A DNA stretch of 64,000 bases from the NCBI GenBank assembly GCA_017562135.1, contig QEYB01001312.1:2108001-2172000 (forward strand), in the 5' to 3' direction. The DNA is from Dipylidium caninum (lineage: Eukaryota > Platyhelminthes > Cestoda > Cyclophyllidea > Dipylidiidae). This document shows, in pieces, positions 11,601-24,624 of this stretch. The translations under genes and the position numbers were made by a program. A model generated the notes under the pieces. The model was not told the origin of the DNA and made no database searches. It saw only the letters and a program-made list of their open reading frames with translations. The stretch's first letter is position 1, and every line of letters starts with the position of its first letter.

Positions 11601-14600
11601 TTCATTTTGAACAAATCCCTGAAACATATAAGACGTTTTTCACTAAGAAGATGCACTGAAAAATGCGTTAATGGAATTATTAGGTAGAACTTTGCATACT
11701 CTGTCTTGTTACTACATGCGAATTTTAATTCATAGAGAAATTATTTGTAGCGCACGTATGACTTGCGAAATTTATAACCGAGGTAGCATACGAATGGGCT
11801 TGTATTGCATTGCAGGTATTGGCTATGCAATGGTAGTAACTTCATGGTTACTCTCGGTCTACTACAACGTGATTGTGGCGCAGGCATTACTCTACCTCTT
11901 CTACAGCTTTACCAACGATCTTCCTTGGACTTCCTGTAACAATACATGGAATGACAACGTTACTTGTATCGACTTTACCCGGAACCTTACCGAGCTTTAC
12001 AGTAAGTAGATATTCTGGGTCATAGAAGACTTATTCTCTCCTGCCCCTCCCCTCACGCAGTCGTAACTCCTTCCTCTCTTCCTCTTCACGGACCAATGAA
12101 ATTTTCGTGGCGACTGCAACCTAATGATTGAAACAGCTAACTCAGTTATCATCTACAGCGCATTTTTCAGTAGTATCAATAAATAACCAATTAAAGGCCC
12201 GAAACTATGGCGTTAGGTTGATTGCAAAGTAAGCAAAATTTCGTTCCGTTGAAATAAGACCTTTATTTATTAAAGAAATGCTATCTTTTAATTAACAAAG
12301 TATAGGCGGTAGTTCGGTACCTATTGTAAAAAACGGCCTCTGATTTTGCAGTGAAAACCTTTTCCCAGTACTTTTCCACTTCTTCAGCATTGTTGCCTCG
12401 CATTGTGTGCTCTAACTACCCGAAAAGATGTTGAGATCTAGTGAATGAGGTAGTTGAAGATAAAGATAAAGCACAAATCCGAGCCCCATAATTTTTCCCT
12501 GTGATATTTTTACAGCATGAGGCTCGCGTTATCGTATTGAAGGAATCTTTTCTCGTAATTGACCGAAAGAGGTCGTTATTTAGAAATTCTTTCATCTTTT
12601 TTCGCTCGAGTTGTTCCGGTCGCAGTACACTGTTGCTGTAACTGTTGGACCGGATTCGAGCGATTCATGGTTTATGACTGCTGAAAAATTTCACCACACA
12701 CAAAAGCCAGTGTTTTTTGTGTACGGGTTATTGCATGTCACCCAGTTCTCATCCCCAGTTACAAATTGTGTTAAAGAATGGAATTGTGTGATACCAAGAC
12801 AGAAGAGACGAGCAGCTTGCAAGGCACTGATCGAATTCCGTCTCTGTTAATCCGTGGAGGAACCCCTTTGTCTAGAGACTTTTCCACTGATTATGAAGAT
12901 GCTCTTGAAGGGTAGTCACATGGAAGGGCGGGTTTATAGTGATAATCCTCTCACAGTTTTGACGAGGATCTGAACCCACCATCGCCCTGAGCAGGTTATC
13001 ATGTACTTGTCGAGGTCGTCCTTTACTTTGAACACCTTCGGACTTCCTATTTCTATTTTTGAGCTTTGTACACCATGTATGACACTTGTTTAGGTTTAGA
13101 ACATCGCTGTAAGTGTCGTTACTTGTTTTTCACTGCTTCTTTTGCCTTCAGCCCTCGATCTGACCAAAATAACAGACGCAGACGTAAATGTCTTTCTTCT
13201 GTGGCTGGCTTTGACCTCTGTCTTCCTCCCTAGACCTAGGATATTCTAGTAAAAAATATACCTTAAAGATAAGCTTGGCCGTAACATGGGAACTCACGTG
13301 TTTACTCAACCGTTTCTGTACACAAACCGTCTGTGACTGGGCACATCGAAAAAATTGTTGTTACTTCCTCGTTTACATAATATTTGTGTGGTACTTCATG
13401 CAATACACCACGGTGGATTTTAACTCCTTCTTATGCTAGAGGTGTCCCTAATTCCTATTTACCTCTACATTAATATTTTCTCTTGAATTTTAGATTCAAG
13501 CGCTCCTTTGAACATGACTTTCACTTCTCCTGCTGAGGACTTTTACTAGTGAGTTATCCTGGCCTGCTCTATTTTATGCTCTGAGGATGTTCATTCTTAC
13601 ATCGAGTCGCAATATATGATCGGAAAAAAGAGCTCAAAGTGGGTCGCCCGTTTCTTTTAAATTTGTCGTTTAATTATTATCAGTAATGGGAACATTCACA
13701 AAGATGATCGACACGGACCTCATTTGCAGCACATTGGTCGAAAAGCATCAAAGTGAGATGGCGCATTGAGCTCATGAGAAAGCGGATAATAGTTTTTATT
13801 TAAATACTTGGGAATCGCTTTACTGGTCGAAGAGGACAAAATTTAAGCTTGCTCTCCCTGTACGCTGATTCCATGCCCCCGCGGCACAAAATTATCTACT
13901 TTACTCAGTAATACAGAATAGCACTTAACGCCCTTTTTCCCCTTAATTGACGAGATTTATAATTGAAGCATCTTAATTCAAGTGCATCGACCACGTAAAA
14001 TAATTTTTGTTAACGAAGTTTAAGATGCTCACATACGGGACAACGACTGCACTCGAAGAATATTTTGTGAATTGAATGGTAAGGAAGGGATAAGTAGTTA
14101 GTACTCAACCTCCAGCCTTCCACCTCTCCTTGTGTAAGAAATATTTTTGGATGATCCTGAGGTACATATTTTCAAGACCTCATTAAACCCTTTCTACCAA
14201 TGCTCCGGTTTCCATAGCATGGGGGATTTAAGATAAATTCAAGCATGTTGACAACATTACAGCACACATTAACTAAAATCCGGACCTATTACAACCTTTG
14301 AAGAAGTCTACGTGTTCAAAATCACATAATTTTTCACGTCAATTTATCATACGTTGTCTGTTTAACTGTTTCATGAAAGATTTTTAACTCCAAAAATTCA
14401 TAACTTATGCTTTGCCGGAGTATTTGGACATATTGTCCATTTGATGCTAATCAGGGCAGAAATGGATATTTTGCCTCTATCTTTTGTATCCGGTATCGTA
14501 TACACGCAGATAAACACTCTTGTGATGTCTACTTCACTCTCAACTTTATCTGTGAATCACACCTTCCAACAGAACACGTTTCATGTAGACAGTTCCACGT

Positions 14601-17600
14601 CTTTCCTGAAGTCGAGTCTTGATAACGCGAATGGAAATTTGTCAGCAAGTGTGAGATTTTGCCAGATTTCTGGTATCTGTGTCATTATGAATCACAGTGA
14701 CTTGGTATTACGGTAGCCTCGCAGCTTCCATAAACAACCATTAATGGGTGGGTTTGTCATCAATCACACCTTAGTAGATAGTTAAATTAATCTGCGGACA
14801 AGTTTGGATTCATGCTATGACTTCAAAGATACTTTCATTACAGGTGAGGCGCATGTCATCTGGCTGGGTATGAGACAAATTAAAAGATAACAGGCACATT
14901 AACGTGGCAGTTGTCGTCGAAGAGGTTTCTAAGGCGACAAAATGCATTAATCTTTCAGATACGTACATATTCCTGTTTACATTGCTCTAGGCATTGGGGG
15001 CAGTAGAAGTCGGTATGTATGTAATTCATAGTTTACCAAATGAGTAGGCGCACCTTAAATAGATCGGAGTAAACCATTTTCTCTTATTGCCACATCACAT
15101 GCACACATTCTCTAACTGATCGGTTGTGGGATTCTCTATCCATCTTTATTGTCTTTCAGCAACCACATATTACAAAAGTCTGGTGGCGTCGAAGATATGG
15201 GGATACCTTCGTGGCAGATGTCGCTTGTTTTACTCTTTGCTTGGATTATTACGGCGCTGGTCCTCATCAAAGGTGTTCAATCCCTAGGCAAAGTAATGTT
15301 TCTCCCTCTTCTCATCATATTCCGCCCGTAATATTTCTACATCCTTATAAAAAGGCTGGCACAACAATCTTGAGTTTTTTGCCCATACTGCACGTGATTT
15401 TTATTCTGTCTAAGTAGTGTATTCAAGTTTAGGTCACTTGGCATATTTTCGATGGAAATCAGAGTTACTTTTCACTTGCATTCGGTAAATACTTTCATTA
15501 TGATGGGGAAATCTCCGCTTAGGTTTCATCTCTCGTAATGCGCGGCCACCTTACGGTTTTATCTGATTGAGTAATCAAATTCAATCTCAAACCCCGTGGA
15601 AAGAGTACATTTTAGTTTCATTAATTCCCTCTTCCTCATCACGTCCCACACTCTACTCTTGGTACTCTATTGGGCAGATTTGTGTACCGCACTGTCATTG
15701 TTTGGTAATGCAAAACTCCAACACAGTATCAGAGGGTGAATTATCTCGTTTTTAGCTTATTGCCTAAGGCGTTCCCTTCTTCAATTAAGTACGGTTAGTA
15801 CCACCAATTATCTAGAGTCACTTAGAATTTGTTTTTTGGCTAATTAAGAACCGCCCATGATGACATGCATTAACAACATTTTCTCTAATCACTATTCATT
15901 TTCTCTCTTGTTAACATTTTTAATATGATTACTTGGTTCTTTACTGGCATCTGGCAGAATGAGTGGTAGTGAAAATTGTTTCTTCTGCTCCCTCCTTCTT
16001 TGACGTTGGCCAAGAACAATTTGGTGTGAACCTCGACATCCCCTACATTAGATAATCCAGATTGGCTACTTACTGACCTCATTATACTTTAATCAAATAG
16101 TTTAGAAACTCCACCAAAATGGGGTTTTGGGATTTGGCCAAACTCCTGCACGAAACTACTTGTAGCGCCCGGTGAAAAGAAATGTCTGCATTATTTCCTT
16201 CATGAAACTTCCATCTAATGGCCATCCCTATAGATATTTGTATCCTGAACCACTAAGACAGTGATCATTTCTTTTCGGAGAATTTTTTTCAAATGCTGGC
16301 ATAGCCGTCTGGCAGCAAAAGATAGTAAAGAATTCACTCACATCGATAGCCCATAGGTTGAAGTAAACTAACCTGAGCCGAGTCTTGTCAGTCGGTGGAC
16401 ATCAAACCAACACCAGGAAGCACATATACCAGAATGTGAACACAAATAATAAGCTGTAAACCATTCCAATTCATTATGCTCTTTCCTACCTTTGATGTCT
16501 TCTTGATCGCAAGTGCTGCGTCCAATTACACTTGCTTATTCAACTGTTTTAAGACTATTCCCATCAAAATCCGCCTCTTATCATATAAAACTACTCCAAC
16601 ATGGTACAATCCCCTTTCTGCTCATATTACAATAATCTCTTTCACTGACTATTTCTTGGGCTGTAGGGATCTCGGAGTATTCTTTACATTATTACCTAAT
16701 AATTGAACCACTTTTGTATTTTGACATTTTTTAGCAAAAGGTGTATTTAAAAGCAGAGGTTTTTTTAAATTGCAGCAAATGCATGCATTTGAGATGTAAA
16801 AAGTAATAAATGGAATAGGTTGTTCCATCACTGCCCTCTTTAACAAACTTATTTTTGTGAACAAATTGCTAATTCCCGCCCACAGGTTTCCTACTTTACG
16901 GCTCTCTTCCCCTACGTGATCCTTACGGTGCTGTTGGTCAGGTCGCTCATGCTGAAGGGCTCTCTCCAGGGCATTCTCTACTACGTGACGCCCCAATTTG
17001 ATCGTCTTAAGGATCCGCGGGTGTGGGTGGACGCCGCAACGCAAATCTTTTTCTCACTCGGTTGTTGTACTGGTTCTCTCATAGCTATGTCCAGTTACAA
17101 TCCCTTCAAGAACAACTGCTGCAGGTAAGCGGGAGGAAACGGACAAAATTTTTCTTCGGTATTGAAATATTCTAATTAAAAACAGCCCCTAACTGAGCAT
17201 CCTCTGCCTTTTTTACTAGCCGATTTGTGCCAGCCTACTTTGCCAACACTCAGAAAACAACTTGTGCAGCATTTGCGTTTGTGTGGCTTACATTTGCGCT
17301 CCTCGCATAGACAAGTATGAAACAAAAGAGATACCAAATGGTTTACTTTTGAGCCTGATTGAAAGAATTAGCGTTAAATAAATCTTCATCATATGTTGAG
17401 TCTCAGCTAGTGAGACAAATTACTTAATATGTTTTGAATGCTTACGAAAGAGAAACGGAGTTGCTGTGATTTTGTGGGGATGCATACGTGGTCTGCAAAC
17501 CCTTTTTATACGAAGTTATTAAGGATTTTTACACTAAATCTGGCTCAGTGTTGAGTACTGTTGGTGTCGCGAAAGACAGATCCTCCCATATCCGTTAGTA

Positions 17601-20600
17601 GAAGTGCTACTTCGTTGTTTTTGAACTATTCCATCAACATGTGTGACCGCACGAACTAACTGCTTCCTTCCTGTGTCGCCATTAATTTCATCCTTATAGT
17701 ACGTTATGTTGAGGTAAAGTGCTTATCCCAAACCGTCTACTTCATCCACCCCTGTGCATTCTACGTAAAATCCTTACTGCACAAGCATTTTAGGTCAAAG
17801 AGACTGACTCTGTTTCAGTTCCCGTCGTTATCAAGTGAGACCCGAATTTAGTAATTTCCTACTTAGTTACGGGACATCACACATGTAAAACCGGTCGTGT
17901 TAAACACCCAAGGAGTGTTTAATGAAACAAACTAAATTTGGTCTGCATCATTATGGAGTGAATTCCTATGTCCTTTGATAGTCTTCCGTAATAATAATTT
18001 ACTCACTATACATTAACTTCCTCGAACCTCATCTTGCTCTCAGCACTTTTCTTTTACATTAGAGACGCCATTATTGTGGCTTGCATCAACTGCTGCACCT
18101 CTATCTACGCCGGTTTCGTGGTTTTTGCCAGCCTGGGTTTCATGGCGGAACAAAAGAACGTAACCATGGATAACGTTGCTAAGTCCGGTGAGTGTCTTGC
18201 CTTGACTTTATTATTTGCTCGACTTTACGAACTTGCCTTTCGAATAACACGGAGCGTTGATATAGTTTCTCCCTTTTGTCATAAAACTGAGGGGTCAAAC
18301 GAAGAATCTTAAACCATAGCATGATTGTCGAAGTAAACGTATTCTATCTAATCTTTCACTTGGATAGCGGGGCTGATTTGTTAGATGGGACACAGTGTTT
18401 TTGAGCGCGCAACGCTCCAAAGTCCCTTCAAATCATTGTGGACGGTCTGGGAGATATGCGCTTTCAGCTGTTATTAGAATATCCTCGTTGGTACAGTTGA
18501 TAATAATCGCTGGGACGCATCATCTGCAAGGCCACTGCCTGTAGGACCGATTAAATGATTCATGGAATCACATCTAATTGTTCTTCCATTGGACCCATTC
18601 GGTGGATTCGGTACTGTTGGTTGTGCGTTGATAAATCAAGATGGGCGTAACCTCTTGTGGCTAAACAGGTCCCAATTTTTCGTTTCCCTCGGAACTTAGC
18701 GTGCTTTTCACTGTCAGTATTTGTTGTTTCTTAAAGATACACCTTTGATATGGCAAGATATCGTCTCTGAAGTTGTTCATCAAGTCGCATTTGCAAAAGC
18801 ACGAGGTTTTGTTTTTCTTACATCATATCTAAAATTATTTGTTTTCGTATCTCGTTTAGTATTTCATTTCATTTCATCTCCAATGAGAAGTTCTTTTTGA
18901 CGCTAAGGCTTGCTCTTTTAACTACTAATCAAGAGTCAAGTGTTTTTCTTCAAGTTGAAACTTGTAGTTAACCAAATGAACCAATTTCTTTCATGCCTCT
19001 CCTATAAACGATTTTTGCAGATCAATTTAATTCTTAATTTTAACTCCCTTTTCGGTGTCAATTCCTTTTTCTTTGATCGTACTTCCATCATTGAACACCA
19101 AGTTAGTTTTAATGGTGTTCTGTGACAAGTGTAAATAAACAAACTTCTGTGAAAATCGAAAAGGGTCTTAAATGAAGGAGAATAAAGTCCTTGTCCATCC
19201 AACAAAACATACATTTATATTCAACAAAACCTCGCACAAGTTAAGAAATTCGAACTGGAAGTAATTTGTGGCGACTGTCCCTTAGATGGGTGATACAGAG
19301 TTTTCACAGAACAAGTGATACGTGGTGCCATAGAGTGGGAGTAACGAAATGATTGATGATGTATTTGCTGTTTTCCAGGACCAGGTTTAGCCTTTGTCGT
19401 GTACCCAGAGGCGCTGTCACAGATGCCATTCCCTACTATCTGGGCCATCTTCTTTTTCTTTATGCTCTCCACGGTCGGCTTGGGTTCTCAATTCGCTCTC
19501 GTTGAGACCGTCATGTCAGGGGTGGAGGACGAACTCCGGCGTCTTGGGTGTCTCACCAAAAACTATCTCAAGTACATTTTTCGGTAAGGTCTTCCTCTAC
19601 ATATTCTCAATTCCTGAGATCCCCATTTTCGATTCAGGAATGCCAACTCTTGGCATGTCTCTGGAAGGCATCTCTGATAAATTGGTGTTCCGCGCTAAAA
19701 ATGGATCATTTCAGATAATCATAGCTCAGGATTTGTGTTTTCACTCGAAGACACTCTTCTACTTGCCCTCGAAGTCACAGAATAGTGCGTCCCCACTTTC
19801 AAAAGTCATGCCCACATACACTTCCGTTGATTTGAAAGAACTTCGTTGATGCGCTTGGGTTCACGTCTCCACATTTTTTCGCTTGCGTGACTTTTATCCC
19901 CTAAGCCTGCTAACGGTGAACGAGTGATTGGCCCACCACGGTATGTGGACGTGGACACAGAATCAGGCTACTTTAATGAAAAAGACAACTGTTTACACGT
20001 CTTAAGTTTTCAGTAAATGTTTTGTCTGTATACGTCATACTGAACTTTTTTTATGTATACCTTATCAGAATTTGGGTATTACACTTTCTCACGTACGTCC
20101 TATTAAGACATTCTTTGAAATAACTGTTTGTGTTGTTAAATCATGCAAATGGCTGGAATGGCCTAAACCTCTGAAGTTGTGTTTACTTTATCCCGTCTGT
20201 GCGTGAGTCCCCACAAATCTGACAAGACAGCTATTTGAAAGTTGGATTCCGTTTGCAAATTCCCATTCCTTATATGCATTTATCCGTATTAGGGACAAAG
20301 AGGTAATACAAACGTGCTTCTTGCTGAGTATACCAGTCTTCCACTTCCCTCGGGACTGCAATTTGAATTTTTTCATTCTTCACGTTTCTGAGATAGGGGA
20401 AAAAGATCATTGAAGACCGCCCTTACTACTCATCGCAGATAGCGATTGTCTCGTTCCCTTCAATTGTAAGATCCTCTCAGTTTGATTTACTGCCTCGAGG
20501 TCCATTCGAAATACCGACAGATTACGGGTTTGAATTTCTGCTCTAACGGCCTAGTTACTCTGAGGCATTAGACACGACCCCAGTAAGTTTTGGAGCTCAT

Positions 20601-23600
20601 TTCAGATCGGTATGGTAGCTGTGGCGCCGAAGATCAACAAGATATTTCGAGAGGCGGAACAGACTGGATAGGAAATCCGTCTCAATATTTGCCCCAGCCA
20701 TTTATTTAGTATACTGAGAATCCAACGTGCTGTTGTTTAGTGATTGCTGTGGGATTGTGAGGCTCTTTTTACCTATTGCGGCGATGTGAGAGACGTAGCT
20801 GCTCTGAGCCGGACGCAGACTGTTTTGATTCGCCCTCGGACACCCACCCACCCGACCTGACCCCTCCGGGGGGAGAGGGGCTGGCGTAGGCTGCTAGCGT
20901 CGATCGCTTCGGAGAGCTCGCAGTCGACCCACGGGCTCGCTGGCGAGGCGCACCTGAATGACCGAGTGGGCGTTAATGGAAGTGTTTATACTAAAGTGGG
21001 TCCACCACTGTGCTGCGCAGTATGCCAAGTATGTAGTCTACTACAAGGTTCGACCCCCGTGGGAAATGTACTTCATGTTCAAAAAGATTCAACGAACAAA
21101 TTCATGATGGTGTTAATTATTACCTCGAGACTAAGAAATTAAGACTCTTTCACCGCCTCACTGTTTTTGTTAAACAGAATTGGTCTCTGCGCATCCAACT
21201 TCCTCTTGGGTCTGCCGATGGTGTGCAAGGGAGGTTATTACCTCCTCTTCCTCATCGATTGGGCCATGTCTGGCTATCCACTCATGTTTATTTGTGTCAA
21301 CGAAATCATCATCATCTGTTACTCTTACGGTGAGCAAGCCTCAAATTCACTAATATCTCATTACTCAATATTTCTAATATTAATTCTCACTCTTTCCTAT
21401 CCCATCCCGGCAAGGGGTGTCGCCGCTTCGATGTTTGGGCTAGTTTTCATGCATTTCTAAACATACGTCGGCTTAAGGCGTTATTTGTTCATAGTTTGAT
21501 AATATATCAACCAGACTAGGTTCAGATTTATTTAGTGATTATCCTTTTTTTTGCTTTACCATCCAATTAGCAATCATTTTTCACCGTTGAAATTATCATG
21601 ATAGGTAACGCTTAATTACAGAACGTTTCCTTTTTATGATATTTGAATTAAAAGTACTGAAAAAAGATGGGACTGACACCAGATGACACGACTTTTGAAA
21701 TATTACAACATACAGTACTAGTGTCGAGAAACGAAGTCTCCGACACTCAGTTGAAGAATCAACGGTTTTGGGATGAAACTGAGTAACACGCGGGACTAAC
21801 GCCCCATTACGAATGGAGGCAGCCATTGATGGGGCTAACTCGCTACGAGTCGAAGGATCAACTTTCAACTCTACAGGAACTCGAAACTGTTTGTCATTAC
21901 TAGATCCGAATAGTCAATCCAGCAATGTCATATCTTGGACGATTCTCCGTTTTTTTCTTGCCATCCACTCGTGTTATGAACGGGTTGAGTAGACGTCATC
22001 CACAGCGTCGATTAAACGTAACTACTGTTGCTTGCATCCAGGGCCTGAATTGAGGAACTCCTTCAACTTTATATACATCGGAAGAAAAGTAGACTTGATT
22101 CATGTCAAGCACGCTCTCGTCAGACTTTACCACGAGTCTAATCACCGTTGAAAAAGGAAGCGTGTGGGCATGGATTTCTTGAAATAAAGGCCCGATTTTT
22201 GGGACGTTTGGAACAACACTTTCATATGTTTGTAGTATTTGGTGGATTTGAAGATTCATATTTGAGCGTTATGTTGTATGTAGGCTTGAAGCAGTTCCGG
22301 AAGGACATAGAACTGATGATCGACGTGCGCCCCAACTGGTACTGGCGCATTTCGTGGCTCATCACCACGCCGGGTATCTCTATAGCCCTTATCGTCTTTT
22401 CCATGGTGAGTACTACGGAGCTGCAACTGGACAACTACATCTTCCCTCCGTGGGCTCAGTCACTCGCCTACCTCACTGCTTCATTCCCCATACTTTGCAT
22501 CCCGCTGTGGTTTTTCTACAAGTATTGTCGTGAAGGCGGCTGGATCGTAAGTTTGTAACAAAAATTATGTTAGTAACGGTCGATTTTATTCACTTTTAAT
22601 ATTTTTACACTACTCAATTTTTCACAATAACAAATATTAACAGGTGCTTCTTGGGTAGACTAATATGCCAGTTTAAGGCAGCCTCTGGATCCCATTTGCG
22701 AAGTCACCCATGTGCATGAAAGTAACGTAGAAACTATTACTCTTGCTTATGACTAAATAAGTCCCTGAATTCAGTATCCCACCATGAATTACATACTTGG
22801 TTAATTTTGCGATAATTGAACTTGCGAGGAATTTTTTAGTAGTAAAATCTACTTAGGTTCACGACTCTTACAATACGCCCTTGCAGGTCCCAAGCTTATT
22901 CGATTATACCATTCTCCCCGTTTTAGATAGCCACAAACTTCTTTATCTAAGGTAGTTATATCTTAAAACAGAAGGTTCGGAGGAGAGGAAAAACCACATT
23001 AAATACTTCAAGAATGATTGAAATGGTGAGGGTACTTGAAATTCGCGTGTCACAACACGCAGGAGAACCTCAGCCCTGTGGCCGAAAGGATGGCGGCCAA
23101 ACCATCACCAACGTCACCGTCCAACTAGGCTAAAGCGGGGCAATTGAGTCGCAACAAAGGTCGCCTCTTGGGGCCATAGTGGCTGGCCGAGACTCCTGTG
23201 CACAGTCGACAATAAAGCGAATAGTTAGCATGGGGAGGGTGTGGGTCACGACGCAAAGCCACGTCGTTATGCGAACGCACTCAGCGCAATTGCCTTGAGA
23301 GGGATATGTTTTGAAAGGGTGCATGACTTGTTGGCTGTTAGGGGTTTGATCGGAATTTCATGAGCGGTAATTGGCGGCAAATGGATGTTGATGTGAGGGT
23401 GGAAGTTGAGTGAGTACATTGGTTCTGTAGCTGTTCAAGGAATTCCTGAAGCCAGTGAACGAATGGGGTCCGGCGCAGGACGAGCATCGTGCCGAGTTCA
23501 TTTCGATGATCCGCTCGAACGACTCGTTGCGGCATGCTGCGGGGAGTAGTCAGATGTGCCTGAGTAGCGGCCACATTCCGCCTGGCCTCGGCGATCCCGA

Positions 23601-24624
23601 GAACGTGGCCATTGGTGGCGGTGACAGCAATGGCAGACGCCGGCGCGTTCTGATTGGCAATAGCACGTGGCACTGGACTCCGAGGGTGGCTTCTTCCAGA
23701 GTAAACTGAGTGTTGCGGAGAAACTGACGATAGCGCACAACCGGGAAGTGGCCAAACGCTCCGGCGTGGACCTGAGCCACCTGGATGCTGAGGCTCTCAC
23801 TGCCAGCCAGGCGGTAAGTTCTCCCCATGTCTCGTGGCCTCCTTGCGCGGTGCAGCTCTTGCCACCTGTCACCTGCCACCTGTGAGTGTCGTCCACGTTG
23901 GAGGTGGAGGAAATTGAGGTGTTGATGGGCACTGCTGTGGACTGTGGTTGTGCTGGACCCGTAGTTGCAGTTGATGAAAGAGTAGTTAGACTGTGGAGGA
24001 AGGCAGTCAGACTTTGGTCTGTTGAACTGGGATGAAGTAGTCAGGGTGGAAGTTTGAGGTCTCCCTTTGGCGGAGGCCGCCGCGCCGATTAGTGGCAGCA
24101 GGCGGCGACCGAAATACGCCGCTTTCCCCAAAATCACACAAGTGTGTTTGTTTTTCTCAACTCGGGATTTGCATGTTGATTTGGTGTGTTTTTGCACTTG
24201 GGACTTTGGTTTGCCACCTTTGTTGTTAGCAGGAGTAGGGGAAGCACAGACGCGTAAGTCCACAGTCACAGTGGGAATGCGTCAGCCCCTGTGGCGTAGG
24301 TGGGAGAGAAGAGAGTAAGACACTGACGGAAAGTGCTTTTTTTTGCAGGCGTTGGCAGCGATGACGGCAGTGAAAGAAGTGCAGCCATACTCAGTGGCTT
24401 ACGAGGGCGAGAAGCCAGCACGCGTGTCGGCAACGGAGGCGCCGACCATAAACTTTGATCGCAGAGACTCGGTGGTCACGGGCCTCACCTGCCCGGGTCT
24501 GCCCTCGACGCAGGGACAGGAGGAAGAGCAGGGGCAGGCAGGGCGAGAGTCGGGACGGACTTGCGATGCTGAGGGCGGCGACACGACCGAGGCTGGTGCT
24601 GAGGGTCACGCTACTCACAAGTAG
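8615..24624 (+). CDS. SLC6 sodium/chloride-dependent amino-acid transporter, gene A (glycine-transporter type)
   Basis: Exons: 8615-8716, 11017-11179, 11408-11539, 11816-12001, 13494-13548, 15160-15292, 16886-17124, 18063-18187, 19379-19583, 21178-21329, 22284-22546, 23431-23813, 24349-24624; all GT-AG with matching phases. Exons 1-11 encode exactly 585 residues covering 12 TM segments. TM1 has GLGNVWRFP (72-80), with Gly where monoamine carriers have Asp. Further family marks are [22 protein letters not shown] with the paired loop cysteines and N-glycosylation sites, [10 protein letters not shown], and [13 protein letters not shown]. These fit the glycine/proline branch; the substrate is inferred. 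It would import a small amino acid with Na+ and Cl- at the plasma membrane. Exons 12-13 lie in the inverted-repeat right arm. Compared with the left-arm copy, one A is missing near 23664 in exon 12, so the frame as written stops at 23709 (677 residues); without the loss it would reach 24624 (about 804). Exon 1 is the least certain. Confidence 0.88.
8717..11016 (+). other. Gene A intron 1
   Basis: A 2.3 kb AT-rich intron with a GTAAGT donor and CCACAG acceptor. A slightly GC-richer patch near 10400-10680 is open in several frames but resembles nothing I know. No repeats or RNA genes seen. Confidence 0.55.
12230..13020 (-). mobile_element. Decayed mariner-family transposase in gene A intron 4
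   Basis: Read on the - strand, with several frame changes and stops, the order of landmarks matches a mariner transposase. First comes a helix-turn-helix-like segment ending in [14 protein letters not shown]. Next is the hallmark TGDENWV at about 12738-12758, holding the first catalytic Asp. Then come TVTATVYC and LQYDNA (second Asp, about 12530), and [10 protein letters not shown] (third Asp region, about 12435). Last is a C-terminal piece ending in [10 protein letters not shown]. Spacing between the second and third Asp regions is close to the DD34D of the family. The copy is clearly dead. I did not find convincing terminal inverted repeats. Confidence 0.75.
13549..15159 (+). other. Gene A intron 5
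   Basis: A 1.6 kb AT-rich intron between a 55-base exon encoding the extracellular loop 2 glycosylation region and the TM4 exon. Nothing recognisable in it. Confidence 0.5.
15293..16885 (+). other. Gene A intron 6
   Basis: A 1.6 kb AT-rich intron with a GTAATG donor and CCACAG acceptor. Nothing recognisable in it. Confidence 0.5.
17125..18062 (+). other. Gene A intron 7
   Basis: 0.9 kb, GTAAGC donor and TTAG acceptor, splitting an Arg codon just after the SSYN-containing TM6 exon. No other content seen. Confidence 0.5.
18188..19378 (+). other. Gene A intron 8
   Basis: 1.2 kb, AT-rich, with a small ATTTC pentamer run near 18860. Nothing else seen. Confidence 0.5.
19584..21177 (+). other. 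Gene A intron 9
   Basis: 1.6 kb intron, AT-rich except for the GC-rich island at about 20820-21060, which is listed separately. Confidence 0.5.
20820..21060 (+). repeat. GC-rich island with tRNA-like A and B boxes
   Basis: Inside an AT-rich intron, this block is suddenly GC-rich. It holds TGACCGAGTGG (20959-20969), close to a Ser/Leu tRNA A box, and GGTTCGACCCC (21047-21057), close to a B box. The two are too far apart, and the stems do not close well enough, for a working tRNA. A tRNA-derived SINE fragment is the simplest reading. Chance is possible. Confidence 0.3.
21330..22283 (+). other. Gene A intron 10
   Basis: 0.95 kb, GTGAGC donor and TGTAG acceptor. Several short open frames but nothing recognisable. 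Confidence 0.5.
22547..23430 (+). other. Gene A intron 11, crossing the inverted-repeat boundary
   Basis: The intron begins in single-copy sequence and enters the right arm at 22972, so the repeat boundary lies within the intron and not within an exon. Read through, it adds only Val-Ser-Leu before a stop (22556-22558). Confidence 0.7.
23211..23216 (+). terminator. AATAAA polyadenylation-type hexamer in intron 11
   Basis: A canonical hexamer lies upstream of exon 12. With retention of intron 11 it could end a short transcript coding a transporter with almost no C-terminal tail. The same site exists in reverse in the left arm (about 6040). Use is not shown. Confidence 0.3.

Noticed and set aside
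12611..12850. 79-codon + strand frame in intron 4
   Set aside because: It is the antisense shadow of the mariner remnant.
20950..21060. A functional tRNA gene
   Set aside because: A and B boxes are about 80 bases apart and no cloverleaf closes; kept only as a repeat candidate.
8615..24624. Monoamine (serotonin/dopamine) transporter identity for gene A or B
   Set aside because: TM1 has GLGNVWRFP with Gly in place of the Asp that binds the amine; the rest matches the glycine/proline branch better.
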